Source: Burkholderia sp. Bp9142
Lineage (GTDB): Bacteria > Pseudomonadota > Gammaproteobacteria > Burkholderiales > Burkholderiaceae
NCBI RefSeq assembly: GCF_003853415.1
Contig: NZ_QTPP01000015.1
Location: 62,001 to 126,000 of the forward strand
Length of the DNA stretch: 64,000 bases
Reading direction: 5' to 3'
The notes below the pieces were generated by a model. The model was given only the letters and a program-made list of their open reading frames with translations. It had not been told where the DNA came from and searched no databases. The position numbers were made by a program, and so were the translations under genes. Positions within the stretch are counted from its first letter, which is position 1. Every line of letters begins with the position of its first letter. Of the stretch, positions 35,042 to 43,743 are shown in pieces.

Positions 35042-36094
35042 ATGTTCATCCGAAATACATGGTACGTGGCCGCGTGGTCACACGAGGTGGAGGGCGACAA
35101 GCTGTTTTCCCGCACCATCATCAATACGCCAGTGATGCTCTACCGCAAGGAGTCCGGCGAGGTGATCGCACTCGCGGACCGCTGCTGTCATCGTGGTGCG
35201 CCGCTGTCGCACGGCCAACGCGAAGGCGACTGCGTACGGTGCATGTATCACGGACTGAAATTCGACAGTCAGGGCACATGTGTCGAGGCGCCGGCACAGG
35301 AGCGAATCCCGCCGCACGCGAAGGTGAGGCAGTTCCCGGTGGTGGAGCAGCACCGCTGGATCTGGATCTGGATGGGCGAGCCCGAGCTGGCCGATCCGTC
35401 GACTATTCCCGACACCCATTGGGTCGACGATCCGCAGTGGCGTTCGCTGCCCGGCTACATCCATTACGACGTCAACTATCTGCTGATCTGCGATAATCTG
35501 CTGGACTTTTCGCATCTGCCCTATGTCCATCCCACGACGCTGGGCGGCGGAGAAGATTACGCGACGGTGCGACCGAAAGTGGAGCGGATTAAGGATGGAG
35601 TACGCATTACGCGGTGGACGCTGAACACCGAGCCGCCGCCGTTCGTGAAAGCGGTGCGTGACTGGCCGGGCAAGGTCGATCGCTGGAACATCTATGACTT
35701 CACGATTCCCGCGATCCTGCGCATGGATTCGGGCATGGCGCCGGTGGGGACCGGTGCGCCGGAGGGAACCCGTGTGGACGCGGCGGAATTCCACGGTTGC
35801 CAGGCGCTGACGCCGGAGACGGCGGGTTCGACACACTACTTCTTCGCGCATCCCCACAATTTCTCGCTTGACAAGCCAGAGGTGACGCGCTCGATCCATC
35901 AGTCGGTGGTGGATGCATTCGATGAGGATCGCGAAATGATCAGTGCGCAACACCGCAATCTTGCGCTCGATCCCGGCTTCGAGATGATGCCCTTTGGCAT
36001 CGATGCCGCACTGTCGCAGTTCCGCTGGGCCGTGAACCAGCGACTCGAAGAAGAGCGCTTGGCCGCTGTGCAAAAGAGCGGGACGACGGCGTAG
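35042..36094 (+). CDS. Rieske oxygenase alpha subunit, VanA type (3)
   Basis: 350 residues from ATG 35042. Rieske ligands are Cys48, His50, Cys67 and His70; the first motif is the unusual CCHRGAPLS. Iron triad Asp155, His158 and His163 (NLLDFSHLPYVH). The N-terminus FIRNTWYVAAWSHEV and the length are typical of vanillate O-demethylase oxygenase subunits. No reductase gene lies next to it, so it may share the one at 27541 or use another outside the window. Flanked by a divergent LysR gene and a FadR-type regulator gene on the opposite strand. Confidence 0.92.
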   Translation: MFIRNTWYVAAWSHEVEGDKLFSRTIINTPVMLYRKESGEVIALADRCCHRGAPLSHGQREGDCVRCMYHGLKFDSQGTCVEAPAQERIPPHAKVRQFPVVEQHRWIWIWMGEPELADPSTIPDTHWVDDPQWRSLPGYIHYDVNYLLICDNLLDFSHLPYVHPTTLGGGEDYATVRPKVERIKDGVRITRWTLNTEPPPFVKAVRDWPGKVDRWNIYDFTIPAILRMDSGMAPVGTGAPEGTRVDAAEFHGCQALTPETAGSTHYFFAHPHNFSLDKPEVTRSIHQSVVDAFDEDREMISAQHRNLALDPGFEMMPFGIDAALSQFRWAVNQRLEEERLAAVQKSGTTA

Positions 36095-36231
36095 TGGGTC
36101 GAGTACGGTGGCCTCGTCGAGTGATCGTGCCGGAGCCACCGGAAACGGCAGGCCGGCTCCGGGAAGTACGCCATCCCGGCGGAGCGATTTCCATCGCGAT
36201 GGGCAAGTCATGCCACCGGTCGAAGCGAGCA

Positions 36232-36912
36232 CTAGCGCAAGCCGAACAGCCTGGTTCTCACCGAGCGAAGATGTTCGCGCATCAATTGTTCCGCGCGCGT
36301 CGGATTGTGCGTCCGGATCGCGTCGACGAGCTGCCGATGCTCGTCGTCGGTATCGTGTCGAGGGCCCGTCTGCGAAGAGAAGACCTCTTCCATGCGTGCA
36401 TCCAGATTGAGGTGCACCTGCACCCGCATCGTGTCATACAGCATCAGCAGCAGCGCGTTATGCGTCGATTGCGCGATGAGCCTGTGCAGGTGCTCGTCCA
36501 GACGTTTCCACGGCATGAACGGCGTAGTTTCCGCCATGTCGGCTAGGCACTGCGTCATCGCGGCGACGTCGGTGGCTGTGGCGTGTACTGCCGCCTGCGC
36601 GGCGAGCTGGGGCTCCAGCACCAGTCGCGCATCCATGATGTCGTCGACGCTGATGGATGAAGACCAGGTCTCGTCGTCGGGCTTGACCTGCTTCGGGCCG
36701 ACGAACGTGCCCTTGCCGACATGTCGCCAGATGACACCCTCGTCCTCGAGCCTTTTCAGCACCGTGCGCAGCCTTCCGCGCGAAACGCCCAATGCTTCGC
36801 TGAGCTTCGGTTCCGGGGGCAGGCGCAGGTCGCCGCTCGTAGCGACATGGCCCTCGATGTACTCGCGCAGCCGCAGCACATCGTCATCGATCAAGTTCGT
36901 TTGTACAGACAT
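36232..36912 (-). CDS. GntR-family regulator, FadR/VanR-like subgroup
   Basis: 226 residues from ATG 36912, preceded by GGGAGG; the frame is open 20 codons further. N-terminal wHTH (LPPEPKLSEALGVSRGRLRTVLKRLEDEGVIWRHVGKGTFVG) and an all-helical FCD effector domain with metal-binding His residues (DEHLHRLIAQSTHN, DDEHRQLVDAI). VanR-type regulators of this group repress vanillate demethylase genes. It is convergent with the third Rieske gene and has an inverted repeat 120 bases upstream. Confidence 0.88.
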   Translation of the reverse strand: MSVQTNLIDDDVLRLREYIEGHVATSGDLRLPPEPKLSEALGVSRGRLRTVLKRLEDEGVIWRHVGKGTFVGPKQVKPDDETWSSSISVDDIMDARLVLEPQLAAQAAVHATATDVAAMTQCLADMAETTPFMPWKRLDEHLHRLIAQSTHNALLLMLYDTMRVQVHLNLDARMEEVFSSQTGPRHDTDDEHRQLVDAIRTHNPTRAEQLMREHLRSVRTRLFGLR

Positions 36913-37239
36913 ATTCTCGGCCTCCCGCGCGGAGAGGCTCTTTGGTCCACTGATGGCTATCGAGTTGTGCATATACCGCAGCCCCGTTCCTGCGAATCGG
37001 CAGGAGATGGAGCGAGGTCCATGTCAGAAGATTGATGTGTGATTGAACTCATCAATCGACGGCACATTATGCCTGATTGGCCTTCCGGCCGCTATTGAAC
37101 CCTAGGGTATACGCGAAAAACACGAATCAAGATACATAATGATGCGTCGTAATCATTGCATTGATGCTCACTCGCGGTTAGCATGACGTCAAGATGAATA
37201 GCCATGAATAGCCCGGTGTGACTGGGTTGGAGACGCCGC
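36913..37239. other. Intergenic region between GntR-type and YceI genes
   Basis: About 330 bases of divergent control region. It contains the inverted repeat at 37030-37057 and AT-rich stretches near 37120-37200. No gene supported. Confidence 0.5.
37030..37057. promoter_or_regulatory. Inverted repeat GATTGATG-N12-CATCAATC
   Basis: Perfect 8-bp arms at 37030-37037 and 37050-37057, located 118 bases before the start of the GntR-type gene and 180 bases before YceI. Probably a binding site, perhaps for the GntR-type regulator acting on itself, though FadR-type boxes are usually shorter. Confidence 0.45.
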
Positions 37240-37818
37240 ATGTTGAACTTCCTGCTGCCGTTGCTGCGCAACGCCGCCGCCGTCGTCGAGCCGGACTCGG
37301 TGGCGCGCCCGGCATGGTCATTCGAGGCCGCGCATACCCACATCGGCTTCTCGGTTCGCCATCTCGGGCTCACGCGTACGCCGGGGATATTCAGGCGCTT
37401 CGATGCGCAACTGGCGTTCGACGACGAGTGCATCGAGGCATCGCGGGTGTCGTTCGAAATCGATGCAGCGTCCATCGACACGGCTTTCGACCTGCGCGAC
37501 GAACACTTGCGCGGTACTGACTGGCTGCACGTTCACGCACATCCGAAGATCGTCTTCGTCTCCCGTTCGGTGCGACTGTTCGACGGCCGCCAGTACGCGA
37601 TCGACGGCGACCTCACGATCCGTGGCATCACGCTGCCGGCCTTGTTCGACGCGACGCTGATCGATCGCGCGGTGAATCCGTGGACGCGTCATCCCGTGGT
37701 CGGATTCGAAGCGACGGCGAACATCAGTCGCAGCGCTTACGGCATGGACGCGATACCGCACGCGCTGTCGGACAACGTGCGCCTGAAGATCGCGACTGAA
37801 ATCACACGGGAGCCGTGA
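37240..37818 (+). CDS. YceI-family lipocalin-like protein without signal peptide
   Basis: 192 residues. YceI core features: WSFEAAHTHIGFSVRHLGLTRTPGIFRRFDA, FEIDAASIDTAFDLRDEHLRGTDWLHVHAHPKIVF, and ANISRSAYGMDAIPHALSDNVRL. The family forms an extended beta barrel binding polyprenoid or amphiphilic ligands, mostly exported. Here the N-terminus lacks a cleavable signal peptide, so the protein may stay in the cytosol and bind a hydrophobic intermediate. It precedes the ornithine-cyclodeaminase-like gene by 138 bases. Confidence 0.87.
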   Translation: MLNFLLPLLRNAAAVVEPDSVARPAWSFEAAHTHIGFSVRHLGLTRTPGIFRRFDAQLAFDDECIEASRVSFEIDAASIDTAFDLRDEHLRGTDWLHVHAHPKIVFVSRSVRLFDGRQYAIDGDLTIRGITLPALFDATLIDRAVNPWTRHPVVGFEATANISRSAYGMDAIPHALSDNVRLKIATEITREP

Positions 37819-37956
37819 TCCACGTGCCGCCGGACGCTCCCATGAAATGTAGCGACTCCGCGGCCCGGTACCCGTCTATCGCTCTCGAGCCTGTCGCGCA
37901 TCGATCATCTGCCGCGCGGCTGGCCGAGCCCTTCAAGCCAACTTCCGGTTCTGCAT

Positions 37957-38961
37957 ATGACTATTTCTTCGTTTGCACCCGTGTTCGTGTCCAGCGAGGC
38001 GGCCCGCTCCGTTTTCGTCTGGAAGGACGCGATCCATGCCCTTCAGGCGGCCTACGCCCAATCCATTCCGCCCCGGAGCACGCCGCCGCGGACGGTCGCA
38101 GTCGCCGGCAAGACGTGGCTGCGCACGCTGCCGGCCGTTCCCGTGGGGAGCCGCTACTACGGGGCCAAGGTCATGGGGATGGCGATGGGTTCCGCTTCGC
38201 CCGGTGTCGAATACGTGATCGTGCTGTTCGACAAGGAAACGAGCCGCATCGCGGCGTTCGTCGACGGCAACCTCGTCACGGGTTTTCGCACGGCAGCCAC
38301 TTCCGCAGCGGCGCTCGACCGGCTTGCGCCTGCGAAAGCCGCACGTCTGGCTGTACTCGGCAGTGGCCTCGAAGCGTCGATGCACACCCGCGCGATTGCC
38401 GCGGTGCGGGACCTGACCGAGGTCGTCGTGTTCAGTCCGACACCCGAACGCAGGGCGGCATTCGCGCAAGCCGTGACGCGTGACCTGGGCGTGCCCGCGC
38501 GTGGCGTGGCATCCGCGCAGGAAGCGGTCGAGGCCGCGGATCTCGTGCTGGCAGCAGCCCGTTCGCGCGATGAGCAGCCGATCCTGTTCGGCGACTGGTT
38601 GCAGCCTGGCGCGACCGTCGTCTCCATCGGCTCCACGATTCCCGAGCAGCGCGAGATCGACGTGTCGGTCGTCGCGCGCAGCGACATCATTGTGTGCGAC
38701 ATGCTGGAAGAAGTGCTGGAGGAGACCGGCGACATGCTCGCTGCGCACAAAGGGGGCGTCGCGTTTCACGATAAGTCGTTCAGTCTCGGGGATCTGCTCG
38801 CGGGCGCGCTCGACGACCGTCTGAAAGATGCACGGACCCGAATGTACAAATCGGTCGGAGGCGGCCTGCAGGACATCGTGGTTGCCGGGCTGATCCTCGA
38901 CAAGGCGATCGAGGCCGGACTCGCCACGACGTTGCCGATCGAATTCGAAACCAAGCGCTAG
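37957..38961 (+). CDS. Ornithine cyclodeaminase/mu-crystallin family protein
   Basis: 334 residues. NAD(P)-binding core with LAVLGSGLEASMHTRAIAAV, plus YYGAKVMGMAMG near the substrate lysine and GNLVTGFRTAATSAAALDRLAP, diagnostic for the family. Members include ornithine cyclodeaminase, ketimine reductases, alanine dehydrogenases and opine-like enzymes; several act on imines derived from amino acids. It is followed by DapA-like and aldehyde dehydrogenase genes on the same strand with short gaps, suggesting breakdown of a nitrogen-containing compound. Substrate unknown. Confidence 0.87.
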   Translation: MTISSFAPVFVSSEAARSVFVWKDAIHALQAAYAQSIPPRSTPPRTVAVAGKTWLRTLPAVPVGSRYYGAKVMGMAMGSASPGVEYVIVLFDKETSRIAAFVDGNLVTGFRTAATSAAALDRLAPAKAARLAVLGSGLEASMHTRAIAAVRDLTEVVVFSPTPERRAAFAQAVTRDLGVPARGVASAQEAVEAADLVLAAARSRDEQPILFGDWLQPGATVVSIGSTIPEQREIDVSVVARSDIIVCDMLEEVLEETGDMLAAHKGGVAFHDKSFSLGDLLAGALDDRLKDARTRMYKSVGGGLQDIVVAGLILDKAIEAGLATTLPIEFETKR

Positions 38962-39014
38962 GCGCGCGCGTCGACGCGACACCCAATATCCCCGCAGACT
39001 ACAAGGAGCACTGC

Positions 39015-40025
39015 ATGGCCCGCTACACCAAAAAAGAAGCACGTGAATGGGCGCGTGAGCATCTCGTTGGCGTTGCCAGCGTGACCCTTCCGACGATGAC
39101 GTCGGACTTCAAGCGCATCAACGAAAAGGCTGTACGCCACGATGTCGAGCTGGCCATCCAGCACGGATTTGTCGGCTCGCTGTCGTGTTCGGAGGTCGCC
39201 ATCACGTTGGAACAGTACGGTGAGTTCTGCGACATCATGGCCGACCAGGCGTCAGGCCGGCTAGTGGTCGTCCATCACGCGGTATTCAATACGCTCGAGG
39301 ACAACATCGAGGCAATTCGTCGTGTCGAGGCAGCGGGCGCCGACCTGGTGTTGCTGGGCTACCCGCCGTACTTCTATCCGAAATCGTACGACGAAGTATT
39401 CGAATACACGCGGAAGATCTGCGAGGCAACCAACCTCGGCGTGATCATTTTTCCGCTGCCTGCGTGGGGCTTCTCGCGTCTGCATCCGGCCGACATCCCG
39501 GTGCCCGTGCTGCGCCGTATGGTGGACGAAATCCCCAACGTCGTCGCGATCAAGGCCGAAGGCGGGTATCCAAACTTCATGTCCGCCATCGAGGTACATC
39601 GCGAGTTCCACAAAGAGGTGGTGATCTCCTCGCCGCTCGAGCACGAGTTCGTGCCGCTTGCCCAGGTGATGGACATCCCGTTCTGCGGCACGAACTACAC
39701 GGCCTATTACGGACCCGTCATGCCGAAGATCTTCAAGCTTATCCAGGCGGGGGAATTCGACGAGGCCACCCAACTCTGGTACAAGATCGATCCCGCGCGT
39801 AAGGCGTTCGCCAGCCTGCCGATGGCGCCGAATGGCCTGCTCAACCGTATGGCGTGGAAATACCAAGGGTGGCTGCAAGGATACAACGGCGGGCCGTTGC
39901 CGCACCCGACGCAGCGCATCTACCAGCGAGATATGGCATCGCTGCGCAAGGGCCAGGAAGTGGCCGGCCTGAACCCGACGAGCGATCCGGACGAAGCTTT
40001 CTTCGTCGGCCGCAACCCTGCCTGA
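39015..40025 (+). CDS. DapA-family (dihydrodipicolinate-synthase-like) lyase
   Basis: 336 residues with a TIM barrel of the class I aldolase type: VTLPTMTSDFKRIN, GFVGSLSCSEVAITL (substrate-binding strand), GYPPYFYP and VVAIKAEGG with the Schiff-base Lys180. The usual catalytic Tyr region (YNIP) reads FPLPAWGF, so the chemistry differs from true DapA or KDG aldolases. It is preceded by AAGGAG and followed after 10 bases by the aldehyde dehydrogenase gene, the order expected when the lyase makes an aldehyde that is then oxidised. Confidence 0.87.
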   Translation: MARYTKKEAREWAREHLVGVASVTLPTMTSDFKRINEKAVRHDVELAIQHGFVGSLSCSEVAITLEQYGEFCDIMADQASGRLVVVHHAVFNTLEDNIEAIRRVEAAGADLVLLGYPPYFYPKSYDEVFEYTRKICEATNLGVIIFPLPAWGFSRLHPADIPVPVLRRMVDEIPNVVAIKAEGGYPNFMSAIEVHREFHKEVVISSPLEHEFVPLAQVMDIPFCGTNYTAYYGPVMPKIFKLIQAGEFDEATQLWYKIDPARKAFASLPMAPNGLLNRMAWKYQGWLQGYNGGPLPHPTQRIYQRDMASLRKGQEVAGLNPTSDPDEAFFVGRNPA

Positions 40026-40035
40026 AGGAGGCTTC

Positions 40036-41505
40036 ATGAACGAACCTGTCAAGCTTCCGCTGAAAGACGCCGGCCTGTTGCGCCAGGCGATGCTGATCGA
40101 TGGCGAATGGGTGCAGGCCGACAGTGGCCAGACCCTGGAGGTGCGCAATCCTGCGACCGGCGAACTGGTCGCATACGTTCCCAATGGCGGCGCGGCCGAG
40201 ACACGTCGAGCCATTGCCGCGGCCGAACGGGCGACGCAGGGCTGGCGCAAGACGCTCGCGAAGGATCGCGCGAAGGTGTTGCGTACCTTGTATGACCTGA
40301 TGCTGGCCAACGTCGACGACCTGGCGCTCATCATGACAGCCGAGCAGGGCAAGCCGCTGGTCGAGTCGCGCGGTGAGATCCTGTACGCCGCGGGCTTCAT
40401 CGAGTGGTTCTCGGAAGAAGCGAAGCGCGTCTACGGCGACATCATTCCGCAGAACGTCGACGGCCGGCGGATTCTGGCACAGAAGGCCCCGATCGGCGTT
40501 TTCGCGGCGATCACGCCGTGGAATTTTCCGTCGGCCATGATCACGCGCAAGGCGGGCCCGGGGTGGGCCGTCGGCTGCGCCGGCGTGATCAAGCCGGCCA
40601 GCCAGACGCCGCTTTCCGCGCTGGCGCTGGCGGTGCTGGCGGAGCGCGCCGGCTTGCCGTCGGGCGTGTGCAATGTCGTCACCGGGTCGGCTCGCGCAAT
40701 TGGCGGCGAACTGACGTCGAACCCGGTGATCCGCAAGGTTTCGTTCACGGGCTCGACCGAGGTCGGGGCGCAACTGCTGGCCCAATGCGCGCCGACCATC
40801 AAGAAGACGAGCATGGAGCTCGGCGGCAACGCACCGCTGATCGTCTTCGACGATGCCGACCTCGATGCCGCGGTGAAGGGCGCCCTTGCCGCAAAGTATC
40901 GCAATGCCGGTCAGGCTTGTGTCGCGGCGAACCGGATCCTGGTGCAATCCGGCGTGTACGATGTTTTCGCCGCGAAGCTCGCCGCGGCTTCTGTCGAACT
41001 GAAGGTTGGCAACGGCATGGAGGCGGGCGTGGTTCAAGGGCCGCTCATCAATGAGGACGCCGTCCGGAAGGTCGAAGAGCATATCTGCGATGCGCTGTCG
41101 AAGGGGGCTCGCGTGCTGGCGGGCGGTAAGCGTCACGCGCTGGGCGGATTCTTCTTCGAGCCGACCGTGCTGGCCGACGTGCCGACTAACGCGTTGATCT
41201 TCCATGATGAGACCTTCGGCCCGATCGCGCCGCTGTTCCGGTTCGAAACGGAAGAAGAAGCGATCGCGCTCGCAAACGACACGCCGTTCGGCCTGGCCTC
41301 GTACGTGTTCGCGCGCGATGTGGGCCGAATCTTCCGCGTAGTCGATCAGCTCGAATTCGGCATGGTCGGTGTCAATGAAGGGCTGATCTCGACCGAAGTG
41401 GCGCCGTTCGGCGGCGTCAAAGCGTCCGGGCTGGGGCGAGAGGGGTCGAAGTATGGGGTCGACGACTACCTCGAGATCAAGTACGTGGCCCTGGGCGGCC
41501 TTTGA
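40036..41505 (+). CDS. Succinate-semialdehyde-type aldehyde dehydrogenase
   Basis: 489 residues, GabD-like: ITPWNFPSAM (Asn163), GVIKPASQTP (Lys186), SFTGSTEVGAQLL, MELGGNAPLIVFDDADLD (Glu261) and AGQACVAANR (Cys295). All catalytic residues are intact. It oxidises a semialdehyde, perhaps succinate semialdehyde, to the acid with NAD(P). It starts with an AAGGAGG site and follows the DapA-like gene closely; a large GC hairpin lies 69 bases after its stop. Confidence 0.92.
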   Translation: MNEPVKLPLKDAGLLRQAMLIDGEWVQADSGQTLEVRNPATGELVAYVPNGGAAETRRAIAAAERATQGWRKTLAKDRAKVLRTLYDLMLANVDDLALIMTAEQGKPLVESRGEILYAAGFIEWFSEEAKRVYGDIIPQNVDGRRILAQKAPIGVFAAITPWNFPSAMITRKAGPGWAVGCAGVIKPASQTPLSALALAVLAERAGLPSGVCNVVTGSARAIGGELTSNPVIRKVSFTGSTEVGAQLLAQCAPTIKKTSMELGGNAPLIVFDDADLDAAVKGALAAKYRNAGQACVAANRILVQSGVYDVFAAKLAAASVELKVGNGMEAGVVQGPLINEDAVRKVEEHICDALSKGARVLAGGKRHALGGFFFEPTVLADVPTNALIFHDETFGPIAPLFRFETEEEAIALANDTPFGLASYVFARDVGRIFRVVDQLEFGMVGVNEGLISTEVAPFGGVKASGLGREGSKYGVDDYLEIKYVALGGL

Positions 41506-41573
41506 GTGACGCGTTCGGTGCTGGCTTGGCGTCGGCGTCGATTGTGCGCTAGGAGTTGACCATCCGGGCAAGA

Positions 41574-41610
41574 AACGGGGCGGCCGTCGCCGAGCGACGG
41601 TCGCCCCGTT
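41574..41610 (+). terminator. Long GC-rich hairpin after aldehyde dehydrogenase gene
   Basis: Arms of 17 bases (41574-41590 and 41594-41610) pair with a single G-T wobble and a CGA loop. There is no T-run. Very stable; probably ends or protects the transcript of the three-gene operon before the TetR gene. Confidence 0.65.
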
Positions 41611-41707
41611 CCATTACGACCGGTTTTCGTCGCGGGCGCGAATTAAGGTACGAGCTGTCTTATAATTGGGCGATACCGTTCGCGGCACACGTCAACACGG
41701 GACGCCA

Positions 41708-42403
41708 ATGAAGACCAATACCCAGCTTTCCGTTCCCGCACCAACTGTCGAGCGCGGTGTGGGCAGGCCACGCAGCGAGGAAACCCGCACGCAGATTCTC
41801 GCGGCGACGGTCCGTCTGCTCCAGAACAACACCATTCAGTCGATTTCCATTGAATCGATCGCCAGGGAGGCTGGCGTCGGAAAGGCGACCATCTACCGCT
41901 GGTGGGACTCCAAGGCGCTGGTCGTGATCGATGCATTCATGGAGCATCACATCGTCAAGACCCCGATGCCGCATGACCTGCCACCCGGTGAAGCGATCGC
42001 CGCGCATCTGATGTCGCTGATTCGCGAGTATTCGGGATGGTCCGGCCGGATCGTCGCGCAGATCATCGCCGAAGGGCAGGCCGATCCCGCCGTGCTGCGC
42101 GAATTCCGCGAGCGGTTCCACTATGGGCGGCGAGCGCTCGTGAGGGAAATGCTCGAGGCATGGCGCAGTTCGTCGCGCATTCCGGCGCCGCCCAATATCG
42201 AGACCCTCGCCGAGTTGTTGTATGCGCCGGTCTACATGCGTCTGCTGGTTGGCAACGGCCCGCTCGACGAGCATTTCGCGCGCGAGCACATCAGCTATGT
42301 CTACACGTTGCTGGGCGCCGAAGTGCCGGAAATGCTCAATCCCGGCACGCGTCAGAAGAAGCAAAAGCCTGCGGCAAAAAGAGCGCCGGCCAGCACACGT
42401 TGA
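41708..42403 (+). CDS. TetR-family regulator (paralogue 1)
   Basis: 231 residues from ATG 41708. N-terminal helix-turn-helix: RTQILAATVRLLQNNTIQSISIESIAREAGVGKATIYRWWDSK, then an all-helical ligand domain with YSGWSGRIVAQIIAEGQADPAVL and FHYGRRALVREMLEAW. A basic tail (QKKQKPAAKRAPASTR) follows. A TATAAT lies at 41661-41666. It is a close paralogue of the gene at 45248, sharing most of the DNA-recognition helix, so both may bind the same operators. Confidence 0.92.
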   Translation: MKTNTQLSVPAPTVERGVGRPRSEETRTQILAATVRLLQNNTIQSISIESIAREAGVGKATIYRWWDSKALVVIDAFMEHHIVKTPMPHDLPPGEAIAAHLMSLIREYSGWSGRIVAQIIAEGQADPAVLREFRERFHYGRRALVREMLEAWRSSSRIPAPPNIETLAELLYAPVYMRLLVGNGPLDEHFAREHISYVYTLLGAEVPEMLNPGTRQKKQKPAAKRAPASTR

Positions 42404-42548
42404 CGGTAAGAAAAAGCGCGTCGACGAGTCGCGCATGATTGTGACAGACGGAGCCGTCGATTCGCAGGAAGGGCCGCGAAGGCACAAGGCCGGTGGCTTC
42501 GCCTCTCACGGGTTTATGCATGCGCTCCGGACGATTTTTCCCAGCGGT

Positions 42549-43670
42549 TTATCCGGACTGCTGAAGGAGGCGCGGGCGGCCGATTGAACCCGCGGCCGCC
42601 GCTTGTCCTCGGCGCTTCAGATATTTGCGCATTTCGATCGACGCACGGTCGCTTGCAACCGAAATCTCGAAGAACGGGGCGGCGGCGTTGCGAAGCGTGT
42701 CCTCGAGCAGTTCGAGCGCCTGCATGTCTTCCCTGAATGCGGTGAAGAGCCGCTCATGCATGCGTTGCGTCATTGCCGCGTCGTCGAGCCCGAAGTCCCG
42801 ACAGTGGACGATGAAGTAGTGTGTCGATGCGTGGCTTTCCGGCGTGGGCAAGTGCAGCGTCCTGATCGTGAAAAGCGTCCGCTCCGCGGCAGGCAGGGTG
42901 CTTTCGTAGAACGTGACCTGCACCTCGTGCAGACCCGGCGATACGAATGTCGAAGTCGCGATGCGCGCTGCCGTGGAACTGGAGATTCCGGTCGGTTCTG
43001 CCCAGACCGGCGGCAATGTTGTCGGAACGACATGACGTCTGACCGCGTAGCGGCCTTCGTCGACAGACGCCTCGAACGGCGCCTTGGCGTAGTCCGGCGT
43101 TCCGAAGCTCTTCGCATGTACGTAGGTGAGATGCGTCAGATCGAGGAGATTCTCGTGCAGGCTCACATAGTTGCCGTTCAGGCGCAGATAGCCCTCCGAC
43201 AGTGCCCATCGGGAAAGATCGAGCGATCCCTCGCTCGGCGGCTCGGTTCGCGGTTCGGCGCTCGGGTCCATGTAGATCCAGACCAACGGGCCGATTTCCC
43301 GTACCGGATAGCGATGTACGCCAAGCCCGCGAGGGCAGCGTTCCTGTGACGGCACCTCGACGAGGTCACCCTTTGCGTCGTAGCGAAAGCCGTGGTATCC
43401 GCAGATGACCGTATCGTCATCGAGGGTGCCCGCGGACAGCGGATACGAGCGATGGACGCAACGGTCGTCGAGTGCGACGACCTGTCCTTCCAGCGTCCGG
43501 TAGAGGACGACCTGCTTGCCCAGCAGCGTGCGGGGCAGCAGTGCCCGGCCGATTTCCGAAGATTGTGCGGCCACGTACCACTCATCGAACACGAATGGCG
43601 TATCGCGGTCCGCCATATTGCCGGCGCTCGCTTGAGCGGCAGAAATCACTGCTTCGGTGGGTCTTGTCAT
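42549..43670 (-). CDS. Rieske oxygenase alpha subunit, VanA type (4)
   Basis: 373 residues; the start has GAGGGAAAG ahead. Rieske ligands Cys71, His73, Cys90 and His93 (CVHRSYPLS, CGYHGF); iron triad Asp177, His180 and His185 (NLLDLTHLTYVH). The C-terminus is extended by a basic tail (KRRGQAAAAGSIGRPRL). It follows the MFS gene by 73 bases on the same strand, so transport and first oxidation are co-expressed. No reductase is adjacent. Substrate probably an aromatic acid carried by that transporter. Confidence 0.92.
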   Translation of the reverse strand: MTRPTEAVISAAQASAGNMADRDTPFVFDEWYVAAQSSEIGRALLPRTLLGKQVVLYRTLEGQVVALDDRCVHRSYPLSAGTLDDDTVICGYHGFRYDAKGDLVEVPSQERCPRGLGVHRYPVREIGPLVWIYMDPSAEPRTEPPSEGSLDLSRWALSEGYLRLNGNYVSLHENLLDLTHLTYVHAKSFGTPDYAKAPFEASVDEGRYAVRRHVVPTTLPPVWAEPTGISSSTAARIATSTFVSPGLHEVQVTFYESTLPAAERTLFTIRTLHLPTPESHASTHYFIVHCRDFGLDDAAMTQRMHERLFTAFREDMQALELLEDTLRNAAAPFFEISVASDRASIEMRKYLKRRGQAAAAGSIGRPRLLQQSG

Positions 43671-43743
43671 CGTCTTTCCCTCATCGTGCGAAACGTGGCG
43701 TAAGAAAAAGGTGGCGCGATTCGCATCCGTTGGCAGATTCCTG

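Noticed and set aside
35078..36232. 384-codon minus frame opposite the third Rieske oxygenase
   Set aside because: The plus frame contains all Rieske and iron ligands; the minus frame has none and lacks a ribosome site.
39841..41571. 576-codon minus frame opposite the aldehyde dehydrogenase
   Set aside because: Longer than the real gene but only a shadow: His/Arg-rich with no domain, while the plus frame is a canonical ALDH.
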